The position numbers and the translations under genes were made by a program. Source: an uncultured Bacilli bacterium (GTDB lineage: Bacteria; Bacillota_I; Bacilli_A; ML615J-28; CAG-313). Taken from it: a stretch of DNA of 64,000 bases. The notes under the pieces were generated by a model that saw nothing but the letters and a program-made list of their open reading frames with translations, was not told where the DNA came from and made no database searches. The stretch is taken from NCBI GenBank assembly GCA_934098295.1, contig CAKONV010000002.1:1-64000 (forward strand), written 5' to 3'. Positions 54,335-63,198 of this stretch are shown one piece after another; the stretch's first letter is position 1; each line of letters starts with the position of its first letter.

Positions 54335-55762
54335 TTATCTTTCCTTTCCTAATTTTTCTAAAATTCTATCAACTTGTTTATAAGTATAACATATATCTGA
54401 AGAATTATCAATAATAAAGTTTGCCATCGATTTTTTTACATTAATGTCTAATTGTGAATTTATTTTATTAAGTGTTTCTTCTAAAGTTGCATGATCTCTT
54501 TCTTTTAGTCTTGATATATTAGTTGTTTGATCCGTAAAAACACATATTACAAAGTTGCATAATTCATCAAAGCCCGCTTCATATAAAAGAGGTACATCAA
54601 TAAAAACAATTTTTTCTGTTTGATTTTCATATATTTTTTCAAGTAATTGCTGTTTTACTAGTGGATGAATAATCGCATTTAATTTTTCTCTTGCGGTATG
54701 ATCACTAAAAATTAATTCACCTATCTTTTTTCGATCAAGACTATCTTTTATGAAATAGTTACTACCAAAACTTTCCTTTATTTGTTCTAATACGGAAGTG
54801 TTTGTTAGTGTTAAATTTTTTGAAATCAAATCGGCATCAAAAACTAGATATCCTTTACTATTTATATACTCGCTTACTAAACTTTTGCCCATGCCTATAC
54901 CACCGGTAACTCCTACCACATATGGGTGATTAATATTTTGACAATGTGGACAATAGTTAGTTCCTCTACCACCAACTCTAGTCTTTTCAATAATGCTACC
55001 ACAAACATAGCATTGTTTATTTTCTCTCGTATGTACTAGTAAATTAAGCTGAAAACGGCCAGTTACACCAAGACTTGAAGTATAACTTCTAATCGTAGTA
55101 CCACCACATTCTATGGCATTAGCTAATACTTTCCTAGAATTAGATAAAATCAACTTAGCTTCATATGGGGTAATTAAATTAGCTGGAATTGCGGGGTGGA
55201 TACGTGACATAAAGCACACTTCATCAACGTAGATATTACCTAGGCCACAAATGATTGTTTGATCTAAAAGTGCCGTTTTTATAGGTTCCGTTTTACCTTT
55301 TAGTTTTTGAAGTAACTCTTGAGGTGTAAAACTACTATCCGTTCCTTCTTTTCCTAGTTTTTTTATTTCTGGAACTTTCATTAAAGCTTCCATATTAGTT
55401 GTTTCAATAATTTTCATAATTCCAAATTTACGTGTATCATGATATCTCAAACTCATACCACTAGCCATAGTAAATATTATGTGTTCATGTTTTTCAATTT
55501 CATCGCTAGTTTTTTTAATAAAAAATTTTCCTTCCATTCTTAAGTGCGATAAGATGGTTACTTTATCGAGAATAAAAAATAAATACTTTCCATATCTTTT
55601 AACTTCTCTTATTACTTGGCCTTTTAATTTTTCATAAAAATCATCCTTACTACTAGGACTAATAATTCTTAGACATCTAACCTCAACATTGACAATTTTT
55701 TCCCCTACAATTTGATGTTCCAAAGTTGCCCTAACCGTTTCTACTTCTGGTAATTCTGGCAT
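54335..55762 (-). CDS. mutM: Fused formamidopyrimidine-DNA glycosylase and dephospho-CoA kinase
   Basis: This 475-residue protein joins two enzymes. Residues 1-275 are MutM: MPELPEVETV (catalytic Pro2, Glu3), GLGNIYVDEV, and a zinc finger with C251, C254, C271 and C274. It removes oxidised purines from DNA. Residues about 281-475 are CoaE, last step of coenzyme A synthesis: P-loop GVTGGIGMGKS (284-294), FDADLISK, IFIDVPLLYEAGF-like VFIDVPLLYEAGF and RLKERD. Only a handful of residues separate them, and the frame is unbroken. In Bacillus mutM and coaE are neighbouring separate genes, so this is a lineage-specific fusion. Both active sites look intact. It follows polA by 16 bp. Confidence 0.93.
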   Translation of the reverse strand: MPELPEVETVRATLEHQIVGEKIVNVEVRCLRIISPSSKDDFYEKLKGQVIREVKRYGKYLFFILDKVTILSHLRMEGKFFIKKTSDEIEKHEHIIFTMASGMSLRYHDTRKFGIMKIIETTNMEALMKVPEIKKLGKEGTDSSFTPQELLQKLKGKTEPIKTALLDQTIICGLGNIYVDEVCFMSRIHPAIPANLITPYEAKLILSNSRKVLANAIECGGTTIRSYTSSLGVTGRFQLNLLVHTRENKQCYVCGSIIEKTRVGGRGTNYCPHCQNINHPYVVGVTGGIGMGKSLVSEYINSKGYLVFDADLISKNLTLTNTSVLEQIKESFGSNYFIKDSLDRKKIGELIFSDHTAREKLNAIIHPLVKQQLLEKIYENQTEKIVFIDVPLLYEAGFDELCNFVICVFTDQTTNISRLKERDHATLEETLNKINSQLDINVKKSMANFIIDNSSDICYTYKQVDRILEKLGKER

Positions 55763-55778
55763 ATATTCATCACTCTTT

Positions 55779-58445
55779 CTATTTCATATCCCAAGTAATT
55801 CCTTCTGATAAACTAGCATTTAATTTTACTTTCAAATCGACGATATTTTCCATGGTTTCTTTTAATATATTTTTTACCACATCAATTTCATCAGCGCTTG
55901 TATCTACTACTAGTTCATCATGAACTTGGACTATAAGTTTACTTTTTAAATTTAATTCTTTCATTTTAGCCGCAACTTTAATCATTGCAAATTTAATTAT
56001 GTCGGCGGCAGAACCTTGGATTGGAGCATTTTTTGCAGTACGTTCTGCGAATTGTCTTAAAGCACCATTACTAGAATTTATTTCTGGCATAAAACGACGT
56101 CTAGAAAAAATTGTTTCCGTATAACCATTAATTTTGGCATTTTTAACAACTTCTTCTAAGTATGTTTTAATTTCTGGGTAAATCTCAAAATATTTTTCTA
56201 TGAATTCATTAGCTTGATAAGGCAAAATATGTAATTCTTCCGCAAGTCCCCAAGCGCTCATTCCATATACTATTCCGAAATTAACAGCCTTAGCCATTCT
56301 TCTCATATCTTTAGTAACTTCCTCTTGACTAACACCATAAATAGCGGCTGCTGTCGATGCATGCAAATCAATTCCATTGTTGAAAGCATCAAGCATGTTC
56401 TTACAAGAAGAAACATGAGCTAAAATTCTTAATTCAATTTGAGAATAATCAGCACTAATTAGTTTGCCATCCTTAAATGATGGAACGAAAGCTGATCTAA
56501 TAAGGCGACCATCTTCGCTACGAACAGGAATATTTTGAATATTAGGTTCAGTTGATGAAAGTCGACCTGTTAATGTTAATGATTGTTTGAAAATTGTATG
56601 AACATTACCATCTTTAGGATCTATTTCTGCTAGAAGCCCTACGACATAAGTTGAATATAATTTACTATATTTTCGATATTCTAAAACTAGTCTTGGAACG
56701 GGATGTAATAATGCTAATTTTTCTAATACATCAGCTGATGTTGAATATCCTGTTTTATTTTTCTTTCCCTTTGCAATAGCTAAGCGTTCAAACAATACTT
56801 CTCCTAATTGTTTAGGTGATGAAATATTAAATTCAAAACCAGCTTCTTTATATATTTCCTTTTCAAGTCGTGATAATTCTTGTTGTAGGAAAGATCCAAC
56901 TTCGTTCAAGCGCTCTTTATTAATCTTAAAACCAGCAATTTCCATATCAGCTAAAGTTTTAGCTAAAGGAATTTCCATTTCATATAATAGTGACAACTGA
57001 TTATTTTCTTTTAAAATAGCATCTGTTTTTTCTTTCAAATTAGTAAGTAGGCTTGCTTTTGAAATAGCATAATTAGCATATTTTTCTTCTTCAGGAATAA
57101 TATATTTAGTCTTTTTACTATATATTTCTTCTGTAAAAGGTAGATCAGTTTCCAAAAAGTGAAGGCACATCGTTTTATAATCAGCATTTGCAAAAGAAGG
57201 ATTTACAATATAAGTAGCCAAATTAAAATCATAAGCATACTTTTTGATATTAACACCTATTTTATTTAACAAAACATAAGTTTTTTTCACATCTACCGAA
57301 AAAGTTGTTAAGAGAGGATTTTCTAAATACTCTTTAATAGCTATAATATTATCTTTACTAATAAAATAACCATTATTAGCACATACTATCGCTAGGCCTA
57401 AGAATTCATCTTTATGATAATTTTCACCAGCAAGTTCGGCTTCAACGCTTATTACATTGCTTGTTTTTAAGGCAGCAATTGTTTTTTCAATATCATTAAT
57501 GTAAATATTTTTTAACTTTGTATTATTTTCTTTTTTTTCTTCTAAAGAAGGCTTTAAATCTTTTTCATCATTTTCAAGATTAGATAATTTCTTTATAAAA
57601 GAATTAAAATCCATTTTTTCGTAAAATTCTCTAAGTAATGATAATTTAGGAGATACATATAGAGTATCTTCAACATTAATTCCTAAATCAATGTTTAAAT
57701 ATAGTGTAGCTAGTTTTTTGCTTCTTAAAGCTTGTTCCTTATCAGCAATGATAGCATCTTTAATTTTTCCTTTCATATTATCTGTTGATGCAATTATATT
57801 TTCAAGGCTACCATATTCATTAAGAAGTTTACAAGCTGTTTTAATACCAACGCCACTTACCCCTGGTAAATTATCACTTGTATCACCCAACAATCCCTTG
57901 TAATCTGTCATTAACGATGATTCAAACCCCATTTTTTCTTTAAAGTTTTCTTCCGTATAACAATCTAAATCCGTAAGTCCTTTTTTGGTTAAATAAACAT
58001 GGATATTGCCATGAGCTAGTTGTAATAAATCTTTATCGCCAGATATTACCATAATTTCATCAAACAATGGTGAGGCTTTAACAGCCATACTTCCAACAAT
58101 ATCATCAGCTTCATAATCATCAAGTTCTAAATGTTTAATACCTAAAACATCTAAATATTCTTTTATGTATGGTATTTGCATCAAAAACTCTTCAGGAGTC
58201 TTTTTTCTTCCCCCCTTATATTCACTATATTCTTGATGACGTAAAGTCTTTTTACCTTTATCAAAAGCTACAAAAATATTAGTCATATCAGGAGTTTGAA
58301 TAATATGTTGAATCATATTTACAAATCCATAAATAGCATTAGTATATAAACCACTACGAGCTTGCATTAAATTTCCCGTATATGCCGTTGCAAAATATGC
58401 TCTAAACATAATACTATTACCATCAAGAATTATCATTTTTTTCAT
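55779..58445 (-). CDS. polA: DNA polymerase I
   Basis: This 888-residue polymerase has a 5'-3' exonuclease domain (about 1-290, DGNSIMFRAYFA, DDYEADDIVGS, GDTSDNLPGVSGVG), a 3'-5' exonuclease-like domain (about 310-470), and the polymerase domain with motif A DYSQIELRILAH, motif B RRMAKAVNFGIVYG and motif C QVHDELVVD. In the middle domain the final catalytic YxxxD motif appears as YANYAIS, so proofreading is probably lost, as in Bacillus PolA. Start is ATG 58445 with GGAGG before it; the upstream ATG at 58496 lies in the promoter. It is first gene of the polA-mutM::coaE-dnaB-dnaI unit. Confidence 0.96.
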   Translation of the reverse strand: MKKMIILDGNSIMFRAYFATAYTGNLMQARSGLYTNAIYGFVNMIQHIIQTPDMTNIFVAFDKGKKTLRHQEYSEYKGGRKKTPEEFLMQIPYIKEYLDVLGIKHLELDDYEADDIVGSMAVKASPLFDEIMVISGDKDLLQLAHGNIHVYLTKKGLTDLDCYTEENFKEKMGFESSLMTDYKGLLGDTSDNLPGVSGVGIKTACKLLNEYGSLENIIASTDNMKGKIKDAIIADKEQALRSKKLATLYLNIDLGINVEDTLYVSPKLSLLREFYEKMDFNSFIKKLSNLENDEKDLKPSLEEKKENNTKLKNIYINDIEKTIAALKTSNVISVEAELAGENYHKDEFLGLAIVCANNGYFISKDNIIAIKEYLENPLLTTFSVDVKKTYVLLNKIGVNIKKYAYDFNLATYIVNPSFANADYKTMCLHFLETDLPFTEEIYSKKTKYIIPEEEKYANYAISKASLLTNLKEKTDAILKENNQLSLLYEMEIPLAKTLADMEIAGFKINKERLNEVGSFLQQELSRLEKEIYKEAGFEFNISSPKQLGEVLFERLAIAKGKKNKTGYSTSADVLEKLALLHPVPRLVLEYRKYSKLYSTYVVGLLAEIDPKDGNVHTIFKQSLTLTGRLSSTEPNIQNIPVRSEDGRLIRSAFVPSFKDGKLISADYSQIELRILAHVSSCKNMLDAFNNGIDLHASTAAAIYGVSQEEVTKDMRRMAKAVNFGIVYGMSAWGLAEELHILPYQANEFIEKYFEIYPEIKTYLEEVVKNAKINGYTETIFSRRRFMPEINSSNGALRQFAERTAKNAPIQGSAADIIKFAMIKVAAKMKELNLKSKLIVQVHDELVVDTSADEIDVVKNILKETMENIVDLKVKLNASLSEGITWDMK

Positions 58446-58467
58446 AATAAAAAAGCCTCCATATTCT

Positions 58468-58496
58468 TTTATATATTTTACCACAAAATTTGTCAA
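58468..58496 (-). promoter_or_regulatory. Promoter of polA unit
   Basis: A perfect TTGACA (58491-58496) is 17 bp from TATAAA (58468-58473) on the minus strand. A TGTGGTAAAAT block between them offers an alternative extended -10. Confidence 0.65.
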
Positions 58497-58568
58497 AAAG
58501 TATATTTTTAAACAAACAATTTATTGGAAATAATATTAATGAAAGAAATGAAAGGAAAAAGTTAAAAA

Positions 58569-59372
58569 ATGAAAAAAATTTTATTTCTACTTATAATTTT
58601 AAATCTCTTTTTTATAAGTTGTAATAAAAATGGTAATAGAACTATAAATACGAGTGATAGCTATTCCATTTTTCTAAAAGAAATTTCTAAATATAACTAT
58701 CAAAAAGAAAAAATTGATGATTATTATAATATCTATAAAGAAAATGAAAATATTATTTATTGTTTAAATGTCATAAACTATCCTAACTTTCTTTTACCAT
58801 CTTCTTATACTCATAAAGCTATTATTAATGGTAACCTAACTCTTGTTAATACCAATTATCTTCTAAGTAGTTCCTATGTACCTAAAGATCTTGTGGAAGT
58901 AACTGATGTCGATTATATAGAAAGAAAAAACCAAACAATGAAGTTAGAAAAAGAAACTTTAGAAGCTTATAAAATGTTAGAAAAAGATGCAAAAAACAAA
59001 GGATATGAACTAACAATCTTTTCAGCCTATCGAAGTTATGAATACCAAAGTGATTTATACAAGTATTCAACCAATAAATCTTTTGTAGCTAAGCCAGGTG
59101 CAAGTGAACATCAAACAGGACTGGCTATTGACATTGGAAAAAGAAACAGTGGTTTAACTGGACATTTTGATCAAACGGAAGAGGCATTTTATCTTGCGCA
59201 TAATGCTCACAAGTTTGGATTCATTTTAAGATACCCAAAAAATGGCTATGATATTACTGGTTATCCCTATGAATCTTGGCATTATCGATATGTAGGTAAA
59301 GATGTTGCTGAAATTATTTATAAAAAGAATATCACCTTAGAAGAATACTTCTATAATTATGTTCTTTTATAA
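58569..59372 (+). CDS. VanY-type D,D-carboxypeptidase lipoprotein
   Basis: This 267-residue exported protein has a lipoprotein signal (FISC, Cys18). The catalytic domain (about 120-260) has SAYRSYEYQ, the zinc motif SEHQTGLAID (179-188, with H181 and D188) and SWHYRYVG (H238), the M15B/VanY set. It should remove terminal D-Ala from peptidoglycan stems at the membrane surface. It is divergent from polA. No vancomycin-resistance genes are nearby, so a wall-maturation role is likely. The ribosome site is GAAAGGA, a little far from the ATG. Confidence 0.92.
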   Translation: MKKILFLLIILNLFFISCNKNGNRTINTSDSYSIFLKEISKYNYQKEKIDDYYNIYKENENIIYCLNVINYPNFLLPSSYTHKAIINGNLTLVNTNYLLSSSYVPKDLVEVTDVDYIERKNQTMKLEKETLEAYKMLEKDAKNKGYELTIFSAYRSYEYQSDLYKYSTNKSFVAKPGASEHQTGLAIDIGKRNSGLTGHFDQTEEAFYLAHNAHKFGFILRYPKNGYDITGYPYESWHYRYVGKDVAEIIYKKNITLEEYFYNYVLL

Positions 59373-59418
59373 TCACCTTTTTAAAACACTACTCATATTT
59401 TATAATGAGGTGATTTTT

Positions 59419-59685
59419 TTGCAGTATCGAGAGTTTATTAACGAAAAAGGCGAAAGATTATGGCTACCAATTATTGCCGGAGCCGCTATTCTTTCTGCGC
59501 CATTTTGGATAAATGGTAATAACAAGTGTTGTGGAGGAAATAACAATTATTATAGTGTACCAGCACCAAATCAATATCAACCTTATCCTGTTTATCAAAC
59601 AAATTATTATCCTGTTTATACTTATCCTTATAATCCTCCTCTTTATAACACCTATTATCCAAATGGTTATAATCCAAACGTTTAA
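59419..59685 (+). CDS. Small Tyr/Pro/Asn-rich protein
   Basis: This 88-residue protein probably starts at TTG 59419 with GAGGTGA ahead, rather than at an ATG at 59359 inside the vanY end. It has a short hydrophobic segment (LPIIAGAAILSAPFW), a CC pair (NKCCGGNN), then a 50-residue tail made almost wholly of Tyr, Pro, Asn, Thr and Val. Such tails occur in spore-coat, cell-surface and crosslinked proteins. No family is recognised. It is 46 bp after vanY, so it may share its transcript and act at the cell wall. Confidence 0.7.
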   Translation: MQYREFINEKGERLWLPIIAGAAILSAPFWINGNNKCCGGNNNYYSVPAPNQYQPYPVYQTNYYPVYTYPYNPPLYNTYYPNGYNPNV

Positions 59686-59690
59686 ATAAT

Positions 59691-59724
59691 AAAAAAATAA
59701 TCAATTTAAATTGATTATTTTTTT
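59691..59724. terminator. Bidirectional terminator between small protein and cca
   Basis: A perfect palindrome centred near 59707/59708 (AATAATCAATTT and its complement) is flanked by A- and T-runs, so it works on both strands. It overlaps the last codons of cca. Confidence 0.82.
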
Positions 59725-60845
59725 ATTATCGTTTGTGCTAGAAAAATTAACTTATCCTTTTCATTTAAGCTATCATCTTTTAAACACATATCATATAGTT
59801 TTGATAAAATTATGCCTTTTTCTTTAGAAGTATAATCATATTTATTCAAATCATCAAAACTTATTTTTAAGTTTTTCTTATCAACGAGCAAATTATTGTT
59901 TACAATTTCTTCATAAAAAGTTAATGCTTGTTGATAATAATCATCATTAATTGAAGAAATAACTTTTAATAAGTTAGCAAATATGTCACCATATTTTATC
60001 ATTTTAAGTTTTATATTATAAATAGTTGGCATTTCATATACATAATCTTTTAAGGCCATAACGATTCTATAATCAATATTAGTCATGTGCATATCAACAA
60101 TATATTTTTTATCTAATTGCATAGCTATTCTATAACAATAAGTAGAATTATCTTCTAATAAAAAATTTATTTCTGGATAAGCATTTTTAAAAATATTGAT
60201 ATTATTTTTAATGAATTCACTAGAACCTGTAATTTTTAGTATTTTCCATAATTCTTCAAATCTTATCATACCTAGTTTTGAGATGAGCATAGAATTATCA
60301 TTCATTAATTTTAAATCGTTAATATCTATTTTAAAGCCTAACTTCAAACTAAACCTAAGGCCCCTTATAATCCTAATAGGATCTTCAATTATTCTTTTAT
60401 AGGAATCACCAATAAAATGAATTTCTTTATTTTTTAAATCTCTTAAACCATTAAAGTAATCTATATAACCACTTTTTAAGTTGTATGCTATAGCGTTTAT
60501 CGTAAAATCACGACGATAACAATCTTCTTTTAATGATGTTGTAAAAGCAATTTTTTCCGGATATCTTTTATTCTCTACTCCTTCTTCAATTCTCATCGTA
60601 GTTAAGTCATAAATGTTATTGTTTGAATGAATTTTTAATGATCCATACTTTTCACGATAATCATCAATTTTATAATCACTAAGAATTTTTTTTATTATTG
60701 TCGTTTGTGCAGATGTTGTTAGATCATAATCAAAAACTTTGTATCCTAATAAATAATCTCTTACAGATCCACCGATTAAGTATACTTCATAGCCATATTC
60801 AGTAATTTTATTAATTATTGTTTCTAAATCATTTGGTATTTGCAT
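59715..60845 (-). CDS. cca: CCA tRNA nucleotidyltransferase
   Basis: This 376-residue class II nucleotidyltransferase adds or repairs the 3' CCA of tRNAs. Motifs are YLIGGSVRDYLLG, FDYDLTTSA (catalytic Asp pair), YRRDFTINAIAYN, and EDPIRIIRGLRFSLKLGF. It is slightly shorter than the Bacillus enzyme. Its start overlaps the end of a lipoprotein gene by 17 bp. Confidence 0.93.
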   Translation of the reverse strand: MQIPNDLETIINKITEYGYEVYLIGGSVRDYLLGYKVFDYDLTTSAQTTIIKKILSDYKIDDYREKYGSLKIHSNNNIYDLTTMRIEEGVENKRYPEKIAFTTSLKEDCYRRDFTINAIAYNLKSGYIDYFNGLRDLKNKEIHFIGDSYKRIIEDPIRIIRGLRFSLKLGFKIDINDLKLMNDNSMLISKLGMIRFEELWKILKITGSSEFIKNNINIFKNAYPEINFLLEDNSTYCYRIAMQLDKKYIVDMHMTNIDYRIVMALKDYVYEMPTIYNIKLKMIKYGDIFANLLKVISSINDDYYQQALTFYEEIVNNNLLVDKKNLKISFDDLNKYDYTSKEKGIILSKLYDMCLKDDSLNEKDKLIFLAQTIIKK

Positions 60846-61815
60846 CTTTTATTTTTTTAATAGCACTAGCTATTTCTTCTTCTGTATACTGATTAATTTT
60901 GATTGTTAATTGACCACTGACATATTCTAAGTATACTAAAACATTATCAGCAGTGCTAAAAACATATATATTATGTCTTGCAATAGTAACCGTATTAAAT
61001 TCATTTTTGAAAGTTTTAGCATCAAATTCTAAAATATAGTTATCAAAGTTAGTAGCTGATAAATTATTAATAACGATATCGCAACTTAAATTCTTATCAA
61101 CAGCCATTACAAACTTTCCATTATTTAATTTTGGTATACGATTTGCCAAAGGACTATTAGGCCAAGATGAGGATACTTTTACACTTGTATAATTAGCATA
61201 TTTTGACAATTTTTCATTGATTTTATTTTCATCAAAACTAAATACTTCTACTTCTTGTTTTGCGGTAGTGATAACTCCATTTTCATCGTATTCTTGAACG
61301 TGTTTTAGACAACGACCACTTTTTTTATCAACATAATAGCTATCTTTAAGATTTCTTTTGCTTCCTTCTTTTATATACTGATAAATTTGACATTCTGTAT
61401 TGATTACTTCTTCCGTTTGATCTAATAATTTGTAATCTTTACTAGAAATAGAAAAGTGTAGTCCAAAAAAGGTAATTAAAATATCATAGACTTTATTTAC
61501 AGTAATTTCACTTGTGTCTACTACTTCTTTTTCCTCTTTAGTATCGTTTAATTCATAAATCTTGTTACCATTTTTTTCAAAAAATAATTCGACTTTATTA
61601 CTAGAATTAGTTGATAAAAAATATAAATAATCGGTATTTTCAAAAACTTCAATAGTAGTTCCATTATTGTTTATTTTTACTTCATAAATAGTTAAGTCTT
61701 TCATTAAATCATTTTTATCACCAAAATCATAATTTGTTTTAGAGTTATCGCTAGACTTACAAGAACAATAGAAAAGACTCATAAATACTAACATAATCAT
61801 TAATATTTTTTTCAT
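60829..61815 (-). CDS. Lipoprotein, unknown family
   Basis: This 328-residue protein has a lipoprotein signal (FYCSC near residue 19; either Cys could be used). The body is rich in beta-strands, Lys, Asn and Ser, with no enzymatic motif seen. It contains repeated hydrophobic strands that could form a lipid-binding half-barrel as in LolA/LppX-like proteins; that is a guess. It lies 15 bp after mgtE, with cca following. Confidence 0.6.
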   Translation of the reverse strand: MKKILMIMLVFMSLFYCSCKSSDNSKTNYDFGDKNDLMKDLTIYEVKINNNGTTIEVFENTDYLYFLSTNSSNKVELFFEKNGNKIYELNDTKEEKEVVDTSEITVNKVYDILITFFGLHFSISSKDYKLLDQTEEVINTECQIYQYIKEGSKRNLKDSYYVDKKSGRCLKHVQEYDENGVITTAKQEVEVFSFDENKINEKLSKYANYTSVKVSSSWPNSPLANRIPKLNNGKFVMAVDKNLSCDIVINNLSATNFDNYILEFDAKTFKNEFNTVTIARHNIYVFSTADNVLVYLEYVSGQLTIKINQYTEEEIASAIKKIKDANTK

Positions 61816-61830
61816 TTGTAGCTATCCTCC

Positions 61831-63189
61831 TTATAGATAATTACTTAAAATTAACATTGAAATTCCAAAATATACAAGTATTGCTACAACATCATTTACG
61901 GTTGTTATAAATGGACCAGAAGCAACGGCTGGATCAATGTGAATTTTATAAAATATTATTGGTAAAAGCACACCAATGAAATTAGATAATGTAACCGAAA
62001 TGCTTACAGCAATTCCTAAAATGTAGCCCATTTCAAGAGGTTTAATGCTAGTTTCTTTTAATAAATATAACATACCTGTTACTAAAAGTAAAGATATTAC
62101 TCCTAAAATTAAACCAAGAACTAATCCTTGAAATAATTCTTTTATTAAATATTTTGAGATATCTTTAAAGCTATTTAATTTTCCCAAACTAATTTTTCTT
62201 ACAGACACAGCTAGGCCCTGTGTACCGCAATTCCCAGATAGTCCTAAAACAGAAGCTTGGAAAAAAGTTAAAATCGTTACTTTTTCAATTATTTCATCAA
62301 ATCTAGAAATTACAATAGCTATTAATATATCCAAAACAAGAAGCGTTATTAACCATGGTATTCTTTTTTTAAAGGAACCAAAAATAGTCTCCTTTTTATC
62401 TTCATCTTCTGTTAAACCGGCAAGTTTTGCATAATCTTCTTCTGATTCCTTTGTTAAAGCATCAAAAGCATCATCCATGGTAATAATGCCAACTAATTTG
62501 TTATTTTCCAAAACGGGAAGAGCAATTGTATCATAATTTTTAACAATACTAACGACAACGCTAAAATCATCATCAACATTAACACTTTGATAATTAGTGT
62601 GCATAATATCATCAACAACTTTTGGCATTCTCGCACAAATTAATTCTTTTAAATCTATTGTTCCTAATAAATGGTCATCAGCATCAACGATGAAAATTTT
62701 ATTAATAGTTTCGACATCAGGGGCAATTGCTGTTAGTTCCTTTATGGCTTGTTTCAAAGTAGTTTGTGAAAGTATTTTTACAAAATTAGGATTCATTATT
62801 GTTCCAGCTGTATCTGGAGCATAATTATTAATTTTTTCTAAATCTTCTTTTACATCTTTTGATAACAAATTAATAATTTTTTGCTTGATATCTTCATTCA
62901 TCTGACTCAATAACGGTTGAGCATCATCTGCTTCCATCTTGTTAATAATGGCTGCTAATCTTTCTTTCGATATTACTTTTAAAACTTCATCAATTTGTTC
63001 AGGTTCAACATAGGATAAAATTTCTGCTAAAGCGTCATCATCATATATATTGAGTAATTGTTTTTGTCTATCTTCATCTAATTCACTAAATAAATTGGCA
63101 ATATCAAAAGGGTGTAAATCAAGTAATTGTTCTTTAATAGTAGATAAATCATCGCAATTTATAATTATTTTCTTTTCTTCTTGATTCAT
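61831..63189 (-). CDS. mgtE: MgtE-type magnesium transporter (copy 1)
   Basis: This 452-residue channel has an N-domain of helical repeats (about 1-130), two CBS domains (about 135-255) and a C-terminal membrane domain of five segments. NYAPDTAGTIMNPNF joins the N-domain and CBS part, and IHIDPAVASGPFITTVNDVVA is the pore-lining signature (Mg2+ site). It imports magnesium and is gated by cytosolic Mg2+. It starts 9 bp after a second, paralogous mgtE. Confidence 0.95.
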   Translation of the reverse strand: MNQEEKKIIINCDDLSTIKEQLLDLHPFDIANLFSELDEDRQKQLLNIYDDDALAEILSYVEPEQIDEVLKVISKERLAAIINKMEADDAQPLLSQMNEDIKQKIINLLSKDVKEDLEKINNYAPDTAGTIMNPNFVKILSQTTLKQAIKELTAIAPDVETINKIFIVDADDHLLGTIDLKELICARMPKVVDDIMHTNYQSVNVDDDFSVVVSIVKNYDTIALPVLENNKLVGIITMDDAFDALTKESEEDYAKLAGLTEDEDKKETIFGSFKKRIPWLITLLVLDILIAIVISRFDEIIEKVTILTFFQASVLGLSGNCGTQGLAVSVRKISLGKLNSFKDISKYLIKELFQGLVLGLILGVISLLLVTGMLYLLKETSIKPLEMGYILGIAVSISVTLSNFIGVLLPIIFYKIHIDPAVASGPFITTVNDVVAILVYFGISMLILSNYL

Positions 63190-63198
63190 ATGCTCCTC

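Noticed and set aside
58569..59372. vanY as part of a glycopeptide-resistance cluster
   Set aside because: No vanHAX or VanRS-like genes in the window.
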